From DASWHD01 sp036393335 (GTDB taxonomy: Bacteria > CG2-30-53-67 > CG2-30-70-394), in assembly GCA_036393335.1 (NCBI GenBank), contig DASWHD010000115.1, positions 1-9,087 on the forward strand: a stretch of DNA of 9,087 bases. Reading direction: 5' to 3'. Each line of letters opens with the position of its first letter. Position 1 is the stretch's first letter. The position numbers and the translations under genes are program-made. Below the pieces are notes generated by a model that ran no database searches, was not told where the DNA came from, and was given only the letters and a program-made list of their open reading frames with translations. Of this stretch, positions 1-6,426 are shown piece after piece.

Positions 1-15
1 GTGCTCGGTCGCCAT
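1..15 (-). CDS. Start of an unidentified gene downstream of vgrG (5 codons visible)
   Basis: An ATG at 15..13 overlaps the vgrG stop codon in a TGATG arrangement, and the frame stays open to the window edge, reading MATEH. This overlap is typical of translational coupling, in which ribosomes finishing vgrG restart on the next gene. In T6SS clusters the position after vgrG is commonly taken by a PAAR tip protein, an effector, an adaptor/chaperone or an immunity gene, so this is inferred to be a spike-linked gene. Five residues are too few to identify a family. There is no separate strong Shine-Dalgarno sequence beyond what lies in the end of vgrG. Confidence 0.5.
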
Positions 16-2333
16 CACGCCTTCTCCCACGCTTCCTGGTCGAGGTCGGGGAAGGTGATCTGGCAGGTGGCGCCTTTCTCGACGCCGGTCACTTTGACCA
101 CGCCGTCCGGTCCGGTGCGGCCGGTGTACACCTTGCCGTCCGGCAGGGTGACCATCACCTTCTCGCCGGGGACGGGCTGATCCGCCTCGTCGATCAGCTC
201 CACCTCGAGCCACGACTTCTCCTCCTCATCCTCCGCCGGCTCCTGGTGGGTGGGGGCGTCGAGGGCCTTGGCCACGATGGGGTCCATGGCCGTCTTCTGC
301 TTGCTGTAGGTCAGGTCCTTGCCGGTGGCCACCGTGGCGGCGACGGCGGCCGCCAGCGGCGCGGCGGCGGCGACCGCCTTGCCCATCTTGCCGGAGCCCG
401 CGGAGCCGCCACTGTTGAGCTTGAGCATCGGGCCGCTGATGGTGACGCCGCTGGAGTCGACCTTGAGGAAGGAGCCCCCGACCTTGATCGTCAGCTCCTT
501 CATCCCCTCGATCACCACGCCCATCGCCTTGATGTAGAGGTCGTTGCCCACCTCCTGGCTGTGGTTCTTCTCGAACGCCTCGATGACGTCGCCCTTGACG
601 GTGAGGGAGCGGCTGTCGCCGATCTCGATGGACTGCTTCTTGCCCACCTTCAACGAGTGGTCGCGGGTGATCTCGGCGATCTGATCGCGCGCCACCAGGG
701 AGTGCTCGTCGCGCTCCACCTTCTGGATCTTGTCGCGGACCACCACGAGGTGGCGGTCGTTGCCGACATGCTCCCGGCGATCGTGCTTCACCCGGAAGTC
801 GAGGTCCTTCTCGGCGTGGAGCAAGAGCTGCTCATCGCCCTTCTTGTCCTCGAAGGAGATCTCGTTGGAGCCACCACCGCCCTTGGAGCTGTTGGTCTTG
901 ATCACGCTGCGCGTCTTGTTCGCCGGCAGGGCATAGGGCGGCACCTGGTCGGCGTTGTAGACGCTGCCGGTGATCAGGGGCCGGTCCGGGTTGCCCTCTT
1001 CGAAGGAGACCACCACCTCTTGCCCGACCCGTGGCAGGAACAGAACGCCATAGCCACTCCCCGCCTGGGCCTGGGCGATACGTACCCAGCCCGATGCTTT
1101 GTCGTCGTTCTGCCCCACCCGGTCCCAGTGGAACTGGACCTTAACCCGGCCGTGCTCGTCGGTGTGGATCTCCTCGCCGGAGGGGCCGACCACGCGCGCC
1201 GTCTGAGTCCCGGGGATCATCGGCCGGGGAGTCACCCGCGGCGGGCGGAAAGGGTACTTGGCCGGGAGGCACTCGATGTCGTTCTCGTAGATCTGCTGCC
1301 CGCCCTCGCTGCCGGTCGCCTCCGCTCCGACCGCCTGTGGCTGAAAGCCGTAGTGCTGCACCGCGGTGATCAGGTAGCTCTGGTTGAACGTCGTGCGCTC
1401 ATGGCCGTCGAGGGTGAACTTGTAGCCGCTCACCAACCGCCGGCAATCGCTGTGAGCCGCCATCACGTCGGCCGGCACCGCACCTTCTTCCCGGCGCCGT
1501 TTGGCGAGCTCGGTGCCGGCGTCCTTTTCCTGGTAGCCACCGGGGTAGTCGAAGACCTGGAGCTCCTTCCACTTGGCAGCCTCCGCGCTCGCGGTTAGAT
1601 CGAGGGAGGGCTTGGTGAAGTTGTAGTCGCGTAGCTGGCTCGCGCCGGGCCGGATCTCCTGGGTCACCCGGCACGACTGGATGAACTCCTCGGGGGTGGT
1701 CCCGAAGCCGATGTCGTTGAGCAGCACGGTGGTCGGCGCGACGATGTCGGTGTGGGCGTCGGGGCTGTCGCCGAAGACCACCACGTGGCCGGTCTCCTGG
1801 TGCTCGAAGTAATACGAGATCCCCTCCTCCTCCAAGAGGTAGGCGATGAAGTCCATGTCGCTCTGGCGGTACTGGACACAGTACTCGCGCGGCTTGTAGG
1901 TGCCCTTCAAGGCGAAGCGATAGCTGTCGCTCGGGACCTTCGCCTCCGCGAGGACCGCCTTGACGATGTCCGGCACCGACTTGTCCTGGAAGATGCGGAA
2001 GTTCTGGCGCTGGGTCAGGAGCCAGAGCGCCGGCACCAGGGTCGCGCGGTAGCGGGTGAAGTCGGTGCCCCGGCCGGCCTGCTCGAAGCGGCAGACGATG
2101 CCGCTCACGTGGCGCGGCTCGGGGTTGCCCTGGATCGTCAGCAGGGCCGCCTCGCCCAGGACCTTGGCGAAGTCGATCTCGCCGTCCTTGCTCGCCAGCT
2201 CCAGGGTGAATTGGAAGAGCTGGGAGAGCCCCTCGCTGCCGTTGAACTGCACGACCTTCAGGGCGGTCTCAGCCAGAGTGCCGACCCGGAAGGTCAGGTC
2301 GGCCTCGGCGGCGCGATTGCGTATGACGGCCAT
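15..2333 (-). CDS. vgrG: T6SS spike protein VgrG/TssI with C-terminal extension
   Basis: This 772-residue protein is the trimeric spike that caps the Hcp tube and is fired into the target cell carrying effectors. Residues 1 to about 330 are the gp27-like base, with the family-typical stretch YRQSDMDFIAYLLEEEGISY near 155-174. Residues about 375-460 are the gp5-like OB-fold, with the VgrG signature GWVRIAQAQAGSGYGVLFLP followed by RVGQEVVVSFEEGNPDRPLITG. Residues about 485-635 are the repetitive charged beta-helix of the spike. An alanine-rich hydrophobic stretch (651-669) and an acidic EDEEE segment (701-705) then lead to a compact domain at 707-766 (SWLEVELIDEADQPVPGEKV...) that resembles transthyretin/Ig-like VgrG tails used for cargo docking. 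No catalytic effector domain is recognised. The ATG is preceded by GAGGAG at 2342..2337, only 3 nt away, and the start lies 12 bp after the upstream small gene. The stop overlaps the next start. The family assignment is secure; the role of the tail is inferred. Confidence 0.97.
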   Translation of the reverse strand: MAVIRNRAAEADLTFRVGTLAETALKVVQFNGSEGLSQLFQFTLELASKDGEIDFAKVLGEAALLTIQGNPEPRHVSGIVCRFEQAGRGTDFTRYRATLVPALWLLTQRQNFRIFQDKSVPDIVKAVLAEAKVPSDSYRFALKGTYKPREYCVQYRQSDMDFIAYLLEEEGISYYFEHQETGHVVVFGDSPDAHTDIVAPTTVLLNDIGFGTTPEEFIQSCRVTQEIRPGASQLRDYNFTKPSLDLTASAEAAKWKELQVFDYPGGYQEKDAGTELAKRRREEGAVPADVMAAHSDCRRLVSGYKFTLDGHERTTFNQSYLITAVQHYGFQPQAVGAEATGSEGGQQIYENDIECLPAKYPFRPPRVTPRPMIPGTQTARVVGPSGEEIHTDEHGRVKVQFHWDRVGQNDDKASGWVRIAQAQAGSGYGVLFLPRVGQEVVVSFEEGNPDRPLITGSVYNADQVPPYALPANKTRSVIKTNSSKGGGGSNEISFEDKKGDEQLLLHAEKDLDFRVKHDRREHVGNDRHLVVVRDKIQKVERDEHSLVARDQIAEITRDHSLKVGKKQSIEIGDSRSLTVKGDVIEAFEKNHSQEVGNDLYIKAMGVVIEGMKELTIKVGGSFLKVDSSGVTISGPMLKLNSGGSAGSGKMGKAVAAAAPLAAAVAATVATGKDLTYSKQKTAMDPIVAKALDAPTHQEPAEDEEEKSWLEVELIDEADQPVPGEKVMVTLPDGKVYTGRTGPDGVVKVTGVEKGATCQITFPDLDQEAWEKA

Positions 2334-2345
2334 GGTCTCCTCGGG

Positions 2346-2744
2346 TTACTCGCTGAATGCCGGCCACGATGGATCGGCCATCACCAGGTGCACCGGCGCG
2401 TCCACTGTCACGATCCGACTGACGACGTCTTGGTCCTCGAAGCGCAGCAACACCACCCGCTCCAGGCCGGACGCGGCGAGGCTGCGGCGCAAGCCCGGCT
2501 CCGCGACAACCTGGTGGCAGACCCGGACCAAGATCGAGTCGCAGCAAACAATCGCGGCGCGCACGGGCCCCGCGCCACGCACCCCGGCCGCAGGCCGGCA
2601 GGGGATGAGATGCTCCTCGCACAGGATCAGCAGCGCGTCGCGGTACATCGCCTCGGGCCAGCCACCGCCCAATAGCCGGTGCACCTCCTGGGCGAGCGCC
2701 AGGATCTGGCGCGTTGCTTGATCGGTGGTGTGGATCTCGGTCAC
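2346..2744 (-). CDS. Degenerate GxxExxY-like (PD-(D/E)XK fold) small protein
   Basis: This is a 132-residue protein if translation starts at the GTG at 2744..2742, which has GAGG about 9 nt upstream. No ATG gives a better start. It aligns with the intact GxxExxY protein encoded at 6017-6394: EVHRLLGGGWPEAMY matches EVHRVLGHGFLENVY, so the name-giving G28-x-x-E31-x-x-Y34 is kept, and RAAIVCCDSILVRVC matches RADFVCFDSLILELQ. At the nuclease positions the aspartate is A64, the glutamate is R74 and the lysine position is C76. The hairpin between IPCR and RAA is seven residues shorter than in the other copy. Nuclease activity is therefore unlikely, although the frame is intact and its codons are GC-rich like the T6SS genes. 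It sits 12 bp before vgrG and is probably co-transcribed with it. It may be a decayed relic or a domesticated non-enzymatic fold. Homology is moderately sure; function is unknown. Confidence 0.68.
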   Translation of the reverse strand: MTEIHTTDQATRQILALAQEVHRLLGGGWPEAMYRDALLILCEEHLIPCRPAAGVRGAGPVRAAIVCCDSILVRVCHQVVAEPGLRRSLAASGLERVVLLRFEDQDVVSRIVTVDAPVHLVMADPSWPAFSE

Positions 2745-2970
2745 GGCGATCGCCTCGCAGGGGTGTGGTAAGAAGTGCTCACCCCAGCGAGAGCAATGGC
2801 CGTGCCACCGCGACCCGGGCCGTGCAACTCGCTGTAACGACTGGCAAGAACGAGAAACTGGGCGGCGTGGCCGGCGGCTAGCCCGCCATTCGTTCTCCGA
2901 AATCCGGAAGCGCGATCCGGAATGGCGCGGCCCACCCGATGCATGGTCGCAAATCGCCGGAGGCATACCC

Positions 2971-3006
2971 ACCGCAAAGGCGCCAGGTCGCAAAGACGCG
3001 AGGAGG
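2971..3006. repeat. Worn CGCAAAG-type repeat remnant
   Basis: CGCAAAG occurs at 2973-2979 and again at 2989-2995, with GGCGCCAGGT between, followed by ACGCGAGGAGG. A related CGCAAAT lies just before, at 2948-2954. From memory, this matches a dispersed repeat (CGCAAAGGCGCCAAGG, then CGCAAAGACGCAAAG) that is often found beside GxxExxY genes in proteobacteria. Here it lies about 230 bp upstream of the degenerate GxxExxY-like gene and could be the old flank of that cassette. No matching partner is seen on the far side of the gene, where only 12 bp separate it from vgrG. Confidence 0.45.
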
Positions 3007-3164
3007 CTTGGCCCGCTTTTCTCGCCCGTCCCGATGTCGCACGGCACCACTGGTCCAGGATCAAAACGCATTCGTGGCACCATCGCGTTGATTCCGTAGG
3101 GTAATTTTCGGAGCACCGATCGTTGCGAGCGCGTGTCAACGCCTGCAGATCCTGACCAGCCCGC

Positions 3165-3252
3165 GGTAGGAGCCGGTTGCACCGGCGATCCGCGGCCTGT
3201 GGCCGCGGCAGGCCCTCCGGGCCTGGATCGCCGAAGGGATTCGGCTCCTACC
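3165..3252. repeat. REP-like palindrome with three stems (REPIN-like)
   Basis: The outer arms, 3165-3191 and 3225-3252, both read GGTAGGAGCCG...CGGCGATCC when the right arm is reversed, and they differ only in the centre. Between them lie two perfect hairpins: CCGCGGCC-TGT-GGCCGCGG at 3190-3208 (8-bp stem) and CAGGCCC-TCC-GGGCCTG at 3209-3225 (7-bp stem). The whole can fold as a three-way junction in DNA or RNA. GTAGGAGC-type arms are typical of REP elements in Gammaproteobacteria. It starts 24 bp beyond the clpV stop, where such elements often stabilise the upstream mRNA or weaken transcription of downstream genes; either effect here is inference. Confidence 0.8.
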
Positions 3253-3275
3253 CTTTGCAAGAACCGTCATCGCCA

Positions 3276-5939
3276 TCACCCCGCCTCGCCGAACTTGAGG
3301 ACGAACTCGCCGGCCGCGTCCAGTTCCAGGTCGAGACTGCCCGGGAGGGGTCCGGCGCTCATGCGTTGCAACAGCTCGGTGGAGATCTGCGGCAGCAGGG
3401 TGCCCTGGAGGATATGGTCGATGTTGCGTGCCCCGGTCTCCACCTCGGTACAGCGCGCGGCGATCTGCTCCACCACCGCGTCGGAGTAGTGGAAGGCCAT
3501 GCGGTGGCTGTCGTGCAGGCGGCGCACCACCTTCTTCATCTTCAGGCGCACGATGTCGCCTAGGACGTCTGGGCCCAGGGGGTAGAACGGCACGATCATC
3601 ATCCGCGCGAGCAGCGCCGGCTTGAAGTGGGCGGACAGGACCGGGCGGATGGCAGTGGCCAGCTCCTCGGGAGTGGGCCGCTCGCCGTCGCCGCACAGGG
3701 CCATGATCTCGTCGGTGGCGAGGTTGCTGGTGAGGAAGATGCAGGTGTTCTTGAAGTCGATCTCGCGCCCTTCGCCATCGCTCAGGGTCCCCTTGTCGAA
3801 GACCTGGTAGAACAGGTTCAGCACCTCGGGATCGGCCTTCTCCACCTCGTCCAAGAGCACCACCGAGTACGGCCGCTGGCGCACCGCCTCGGTGAGGACG
3901 CCGCCCTCGCCGTAGCCGACGTAACCGGGCGGGGAGCCGATCAGCTTGCTCACCGTGTGCTTCTCCTGAAACTCGCTCATGTTGATGGTGGTCATGAACT
4001 GCTCGCCGCCGAACAGCAGGTCGGCGACGCCCAGGGCGCACTCGGTCTTGCCCACGCCGGAGGTGCCGACGAACAGGAAGATCCCCATCGGCTTGCCGGG
4101 GTCCTGCACCCCCGCCTTCGCCGCCTTGATCCCCTGGGCCACCGCGGCCACCGCCTGATCTTGACCCTTGATGCGCTCCTTGAGACGGCGGTCGAAGTCG
4201 AGCACCGCCGTCGCCTCGTCCTTCACCATGTTGCCCACCGGCACGCCGGTCCAGTCGGCGACCACCTGGGCGACGGTCTCGCCGGTCACCTCGGTGGGAA
4301 TCATCGGCGCCTCGCCCTGGATCTCCTCGAGGGCCGCAGCCGCCGCGTCGAGCTCCGCCCGCAGCTCCTCCAAGGATACGGCCTCGCCCTCGCTGGCAAC
4401 CTCGGGCGCCTTCCCAGCCTCCGCCAGGCTGACCCGCTTGCGCAGGTCCAGTAACTTGGCGACGGCCTCTTTCTCCGCCAGCCACCGCTCGCGCAGGGCG
4501 CCGTGCTTCTCCTGGGCCTCCTTGAGCAGCCCAGTCAGCTCTTGCAGCCGCTCCCGGTCGACCCCGAAGCCACGGTCGGCATCGCGCTGCAGGGCGACCT
4601 GCTCGCGGGTCAGGGTCTGCACGCGCCGCTCCAGATCCTCCAGGCTGCCGGGTTTGCTGGTGATGGCGATCTTCACCCGCGCCGCCGCCGTGTCGAGGAG
4701 GTCGACCCCCTTGTCCGGATGCTGGCGGCCGCTGATGTAGCGGCTGCCGAGGGAGGCACACGCGGCCACCGCCGAGTCGGCGATGTGGACCCCGTGGGCC
4801 TGCTCGTAGCGCTCGCGCAGGCCGCGCAGCATGCCGGTCGCCCCCTCGGCGTCGGGCTCCTCCACCTTCACCGGCTGGAAGCGGCGCGCCAGGGCCGGGT
4901 CCTTCTCGAAGTACTTCTTGTATTCCGACCAAGTGGTCGCCGCGACCGTGCGCAGCTCGCCCCGGGCCAGAGCCGGCTTGAGCAGGTTGGCGGCGTCGCC
5001 ACCGCCCGCGGCGCCGCCGGCGCCGATCAGGGTGTGGGCCTCGTCGATGAACAAGACGATCGGCTTGGGCGACGCCTTCACCTCATCGATCACGCCCTTC
5101 AGCCGGTTCTCGAACTCCCCCTTCACGCTCGCGCCGGCCTGGAGGAGGCCCATGTCGAGGCCCAACAGGTCGACCCCCAGCAAGATCTCCGGCACGTCGT
5201 CCTCGATGATGCGCAGGGCGAGCCCCTCCACCAGGGCGGTCTTCCCGACGCCCGCCTCGCCGACGATGATCGGGTTGTTCTTGCGCCGCCGGCCAAGGAT
5301 GTCGACCATCTGCCGGATCTCCCGGTCGCGGCCGAAGATCGGGTCGATCCGCCCGGCGCGCGCCTCGGCGGTGAAGTCGATGGTAAAGCGTCCCAGGGCC
5401 GTGTCGCCGCGCGGTCCCGGCGCCCCCTCGGCTGCCGCGGCGGCGCGGCCCGGTGCGCGCACGTCCTCCACCGACCCGGAAACGATGGGGAGCAGGTGGC
5501 GACGCAGCTCGTCCTTGCCGACCTTGTCCAGGAGGTCGAGGTAGGGGCCGTTGCCGAAGCGGCGCGGATTCGAGACCAGACAGGAGAACAGGACGCCGGA
5601 GCGCACCTCCGTGAGGCCGAGCTCCACCGAGCCCACCAGCCACGCCTCCTGGATCCACTCCATCAGGGTGGGCGAGAAGACCGGCCGTCCGGTGTTGCCA
5701 CTCTTCAGGCCCTCCACCGTCTCCTGCACGGCGCGCAGAAAGCCGGCCGTGTCGATGTCGAAATGCGACAGGATCTGGACCACGTCGCCGTCGGCATCCT
5801 CCGCAATCTTCACCAGGAGGTGCTCGACGGTCACCTCGTAGTGGCCCCGCGCCACGCATAGCCCGGCGGCCCCCTCCATCGCCTTCGTGGTACGCCCGTT
5901 GAGCCGCTGGAGCAACGGCTTCAAGTCGACACTGATCAT
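3276..5939 (-). CDS. clpV: T6SS sheath-disassembly ATPase ClpV/TssH
   Basis: This 887-residue hexameric AAA+ unfoldase of the ClpB/Hsp100 class extracts contracted TssB/TssC sheath so that the secretion system can be reused; it acts in the cytoplasm. The N-domain (about 1-160) is the ClpV type that binds the TssC helix. The first AAA+ module has Walker A GEAGVGKT at 227-234, Walker B IVLFIDEAH at 294-302 and the arginine-finger region ALARRFQ at 349-355. A coiled-coil middle domain covers about 430-545. The second AAA+ module has Walker A GTSGVGKT at 625-632, the pore-loop stretch GSPPGYVGYGEGG at 668-680, Walker B VVLLDEVEK at 693-701 and sensor-1 TSNL at 737-740. All ATPase residues are present and the length is normal. 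The alanine-rich linker at 163-180 is flexible. The ATG start has an ideal AGGAGG 8 nt upstream. It follows tssG, from which the GxxExxY cassette now separates it. Confidence 0.98.
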   Translation of the reverse strand: MISVDLKPLLQRLNGRTTKAMEGAAGLCVARGHYEVTVEHLLVKIAEDADGDVVQILSHFDIDTAGFLRAVQETVEGLKSGNTGRPVFSPTLMEWIQEAWLVGSVELGLTEVRSGVLFSCLVSNPRRFGNGPYLDLLDKVGKDELRRHLLPIVSGSVEDVRAPGRAAAAAEGAPGPRGDTALGRFTIDFTAEARAGRIDPIFGRDREIRQMVDILGRRRKNNPIIVGEAGVGKTALVEGLALRIIEDDVPEILLGVDLLGLDMGLLQAGASVKGEFENRLKGVIDEVKASPKPIVLFIDEAHTLIGAGGAAGGGDAANLLKPALARGELRTVAATTWSEYKKYFEKDPALARRFQPVKVEEPDAEGATGMLRGLRERYEQAHGVHIADSAVAACASLGSRYISGRQHPDKGVDLLDTAAARVKIAITSKPGSLEDLERRVQTLTREQVALQRDADRGFGVDRERLQELTGLLKEAQEKHGALRERWLAEKEAVAKLLDLRKRVSLAEAGKAPEVASEGEAVSLEELRAELDAAAAALEEIQGEAPMIPTEVTGETVAQVVADWTGVPVGNMVKDEATAVLDFDRRLKERIKGQDQAVAAVAQGIKAAKAGVQDPGKPMGIFLFVGTSGVGKTECALGVADLLFGGEQFMTTINMSEFQEKHTVSKLIGSPPGYVGYGEGGVLTEAVRQRPYSVVLLDEVEKADPEVLNLFYQVFDKGTLSDGEGREIDFKNTCIFLTSNLATDEIMALCGDGERPTPEELATAIRPVLSAHFKPALLARMMIVPFYPLGPDVLGDIVRLKMKKVVRRLHDSHRMAFHYSDAVVEQIAARCTEVETGARNIDHILQGTLLPQISTELLQRMSAGPLPGSLDLELDAAGEFVLKFGEAG

Positions 5940-5947
5940 GGTTTATC

Positions 5948-5953
5948 CCTCCT
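5948..5953 (-). promoter_or_regulatory. Ribosome binding site of clpV
   Basis: A perfect AGGAGG lies 8 nt before the clpV ATG and fixes that start. It lies outside the inverted-repeat cassette. The complementary CTCC just upstream (in GTTCTCCC) could pair with GGAG across a 5-nt loop and partly mask the site. This is a weak, inferred possibility. Confidence 0.8.
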
Positions 5954-5959
5954 CATGGG

Positions 5960-5983
5960 AGAACTACGGAGAGTTCTTTTTTT
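5960..5983 (+). terminator. Weak hairpin with T-run, terminator-like on the plus strand
   Basis: On the plus strand AGAACT pairs with AGTTCT around a short loop, followed by a run of T up to 5983. The stem has about 6 bp and only two G-C pairs. No plus-strand gene points into it, and on the minus (operon) strand the A-run precedes the hairpin, so it should not stop the tss transcript. It may be fortuitous, or the T-run may be an outer part of the cassette end. Confidence 0.25.
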
Positions 5984-6013
5984 GCCACAGATTACGCAGA
6001 TTTTCACAGATTA
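5982..6013 (+). repeat. Left terminal inverted repeat of the GxxExxY cassette
   Basis: This 32-bp repeat starts TTGCCACAG and contains three tandem CRCAGATT blocks (CACAGATT, CGCAGATT, CACAGATT) with a period of about 10 bp. It matches the repeat at 6427-6458 in inverted orientation at 28 of 32 positions. It ends 3 bp from the stop codon of the enclosed gene. Confidence 0.85.
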
Positions 6014-6016
6014 CTC

Positions 6017-6394
6017 TTAGGACAGGACATAGCGCTGAAAATCGAGGCTCGGAAGTCCGAAGTTGAGCAGCAGGCCTTTTTGGCTCCTGGTAGCGCGCAG
6101 GTAGTGGATGAGTTGTGCCTTGTGCGCCGCCACAAGATTCGACACTGCCTGCAACTCCAGGATGAGTGAATCGAAACAGACGAAGTCCGCTCGGTAAGAA
6201 CCGCTAAGCTGTCGTCCCTTGTAGTAGACGTCGAGCGCCACTTCCCGTCGAAAGGGGATCCCACGTTCTTCAAGCTCCAGTGCTAGCGCTTCTTGGTAGA
6301 CGTTCTCCAGGAACCCATGACCCAACACGCGGTGGACCTCCATCGCCGCACCGATGACCGCGTAGGTCTCCGGGTCTCGCTCATCGGCGCCCAT
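6017..6394 (-). CDS. GxxExxY family protein (PD-(D/E)XK nuclease-like fold)
   Basis: This 125-residue protein contains the name-giving motif G27-F-L-E30-N-V-Y33 after AMEVHRVLG, then IPFRRE, RADFVCFD with D70, and LILELQA with E80. These are the usual landmarks of the GxxExxY family, predicted to have a PD-(D/E)XK nuclease fold; its biological role is not established. At the position where many members have lysine (ELKA), this one has Q82, encoded by CAG, so catalysis is uncertain. The rest is canonical: HKAQLIHYLR at 91-100 and GLLLNFG at 107-113. Length is normal. The ATG is preceded by AGGTGGG about 10 nt upstream. Codons such as CAA, GAA, CGA, TCT and AAA are commoner here than in the tss genes. 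It is cargo of the inverted-repeat cassette and probably not part of the secretion machine. Confidence 0.9.
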   Translation of the reverse strand: MGADERDPETYAVIGAAMEVHRVLGHGFLENVYQEALALELEERGIPFRREVALDVYYKGRQLSGSYRADFVCFDSLILELQAVSNLVAAHKAQLIHYLRATRSQKGLLLNFGLPSLDFQRYVLS

Positions 6395-6426
6395 GGCCGT
6401 CGTCCCACCTGAACCGTACGTGAACC

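Larger units (their letters stand above)
2745..3275. other. Repeat-rich non-coding gap between clpV and the small gene
   Basis: No convincing gene is seen in these 531 bases. The minus frame of the small gene stays open back to 3260, but its upstream part reads through repeat DNA and resembles no protein known to me. The gap contains a three-stem REP-like palindrome at 3165-3252, a CGCAAAG repeat remnant at about 2971-3006, and two copies of the self-palindrome TCCGGA at 2903-2908 and 2916-2921. No intrinsic terminator with a U-tract is visible on the minus strand, so read-through from clpV to vgrG is possible but not certain. It looks like a place where small repeat elements have accumulated inside the cluster. 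Confidence 0.6.

Noticed and set aside
246..1598. 450-codon open frame on the plus strand
   Set aside because: It is antisense to vgrG, has a low-complexity composition rich in H, L, D, V and G as expected of GC-rich shadow frames, and resembles no protein family.
2584..2598. Perfect hairpin CCGGCC-GCA-GGCCGG
   Set aside because: It lies inside the small gene, has no T-run, and is a common chance product of GC-rich coding DNA; at most it marks the shortened loop of that protein.
1752..2675. 307-codon plus-strand open frame crossing the vgrG start
   Set aside because: It is antisense to vgrG and the small gene, spans their junction and has shadow-frame composition; no domain is visible.
2903..2921. 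Two TCCGGA palindromes 7 bp apart
   Set aside because: A 6-bp stem with no further context is too weak to call an operator or terminator.
2346..3260. Longer 304-codon version of the GxxExxY-like gene
   Set aside because: The extra upstream part reads through a CGCAAAG repeat and part of the REP-like element and has no family resemblance, while family similarity begins just after the GTG at 2744.
4503..5861. 452-codon plus-strand frame opposite clpV
   Set aside because: It mirrors clpV codons (rich in L, H, Q and D) and shows no independent motifs; clpV on the other strand is unambiguous.
5982..6013. Tandem CRCAGATT blocks as a CRISPR array
   Set aside because: There are only three 8-base blocks at a period of about 10 bp, without spacers, and with an inverted partner at the other cassette end; there are no cas genes.
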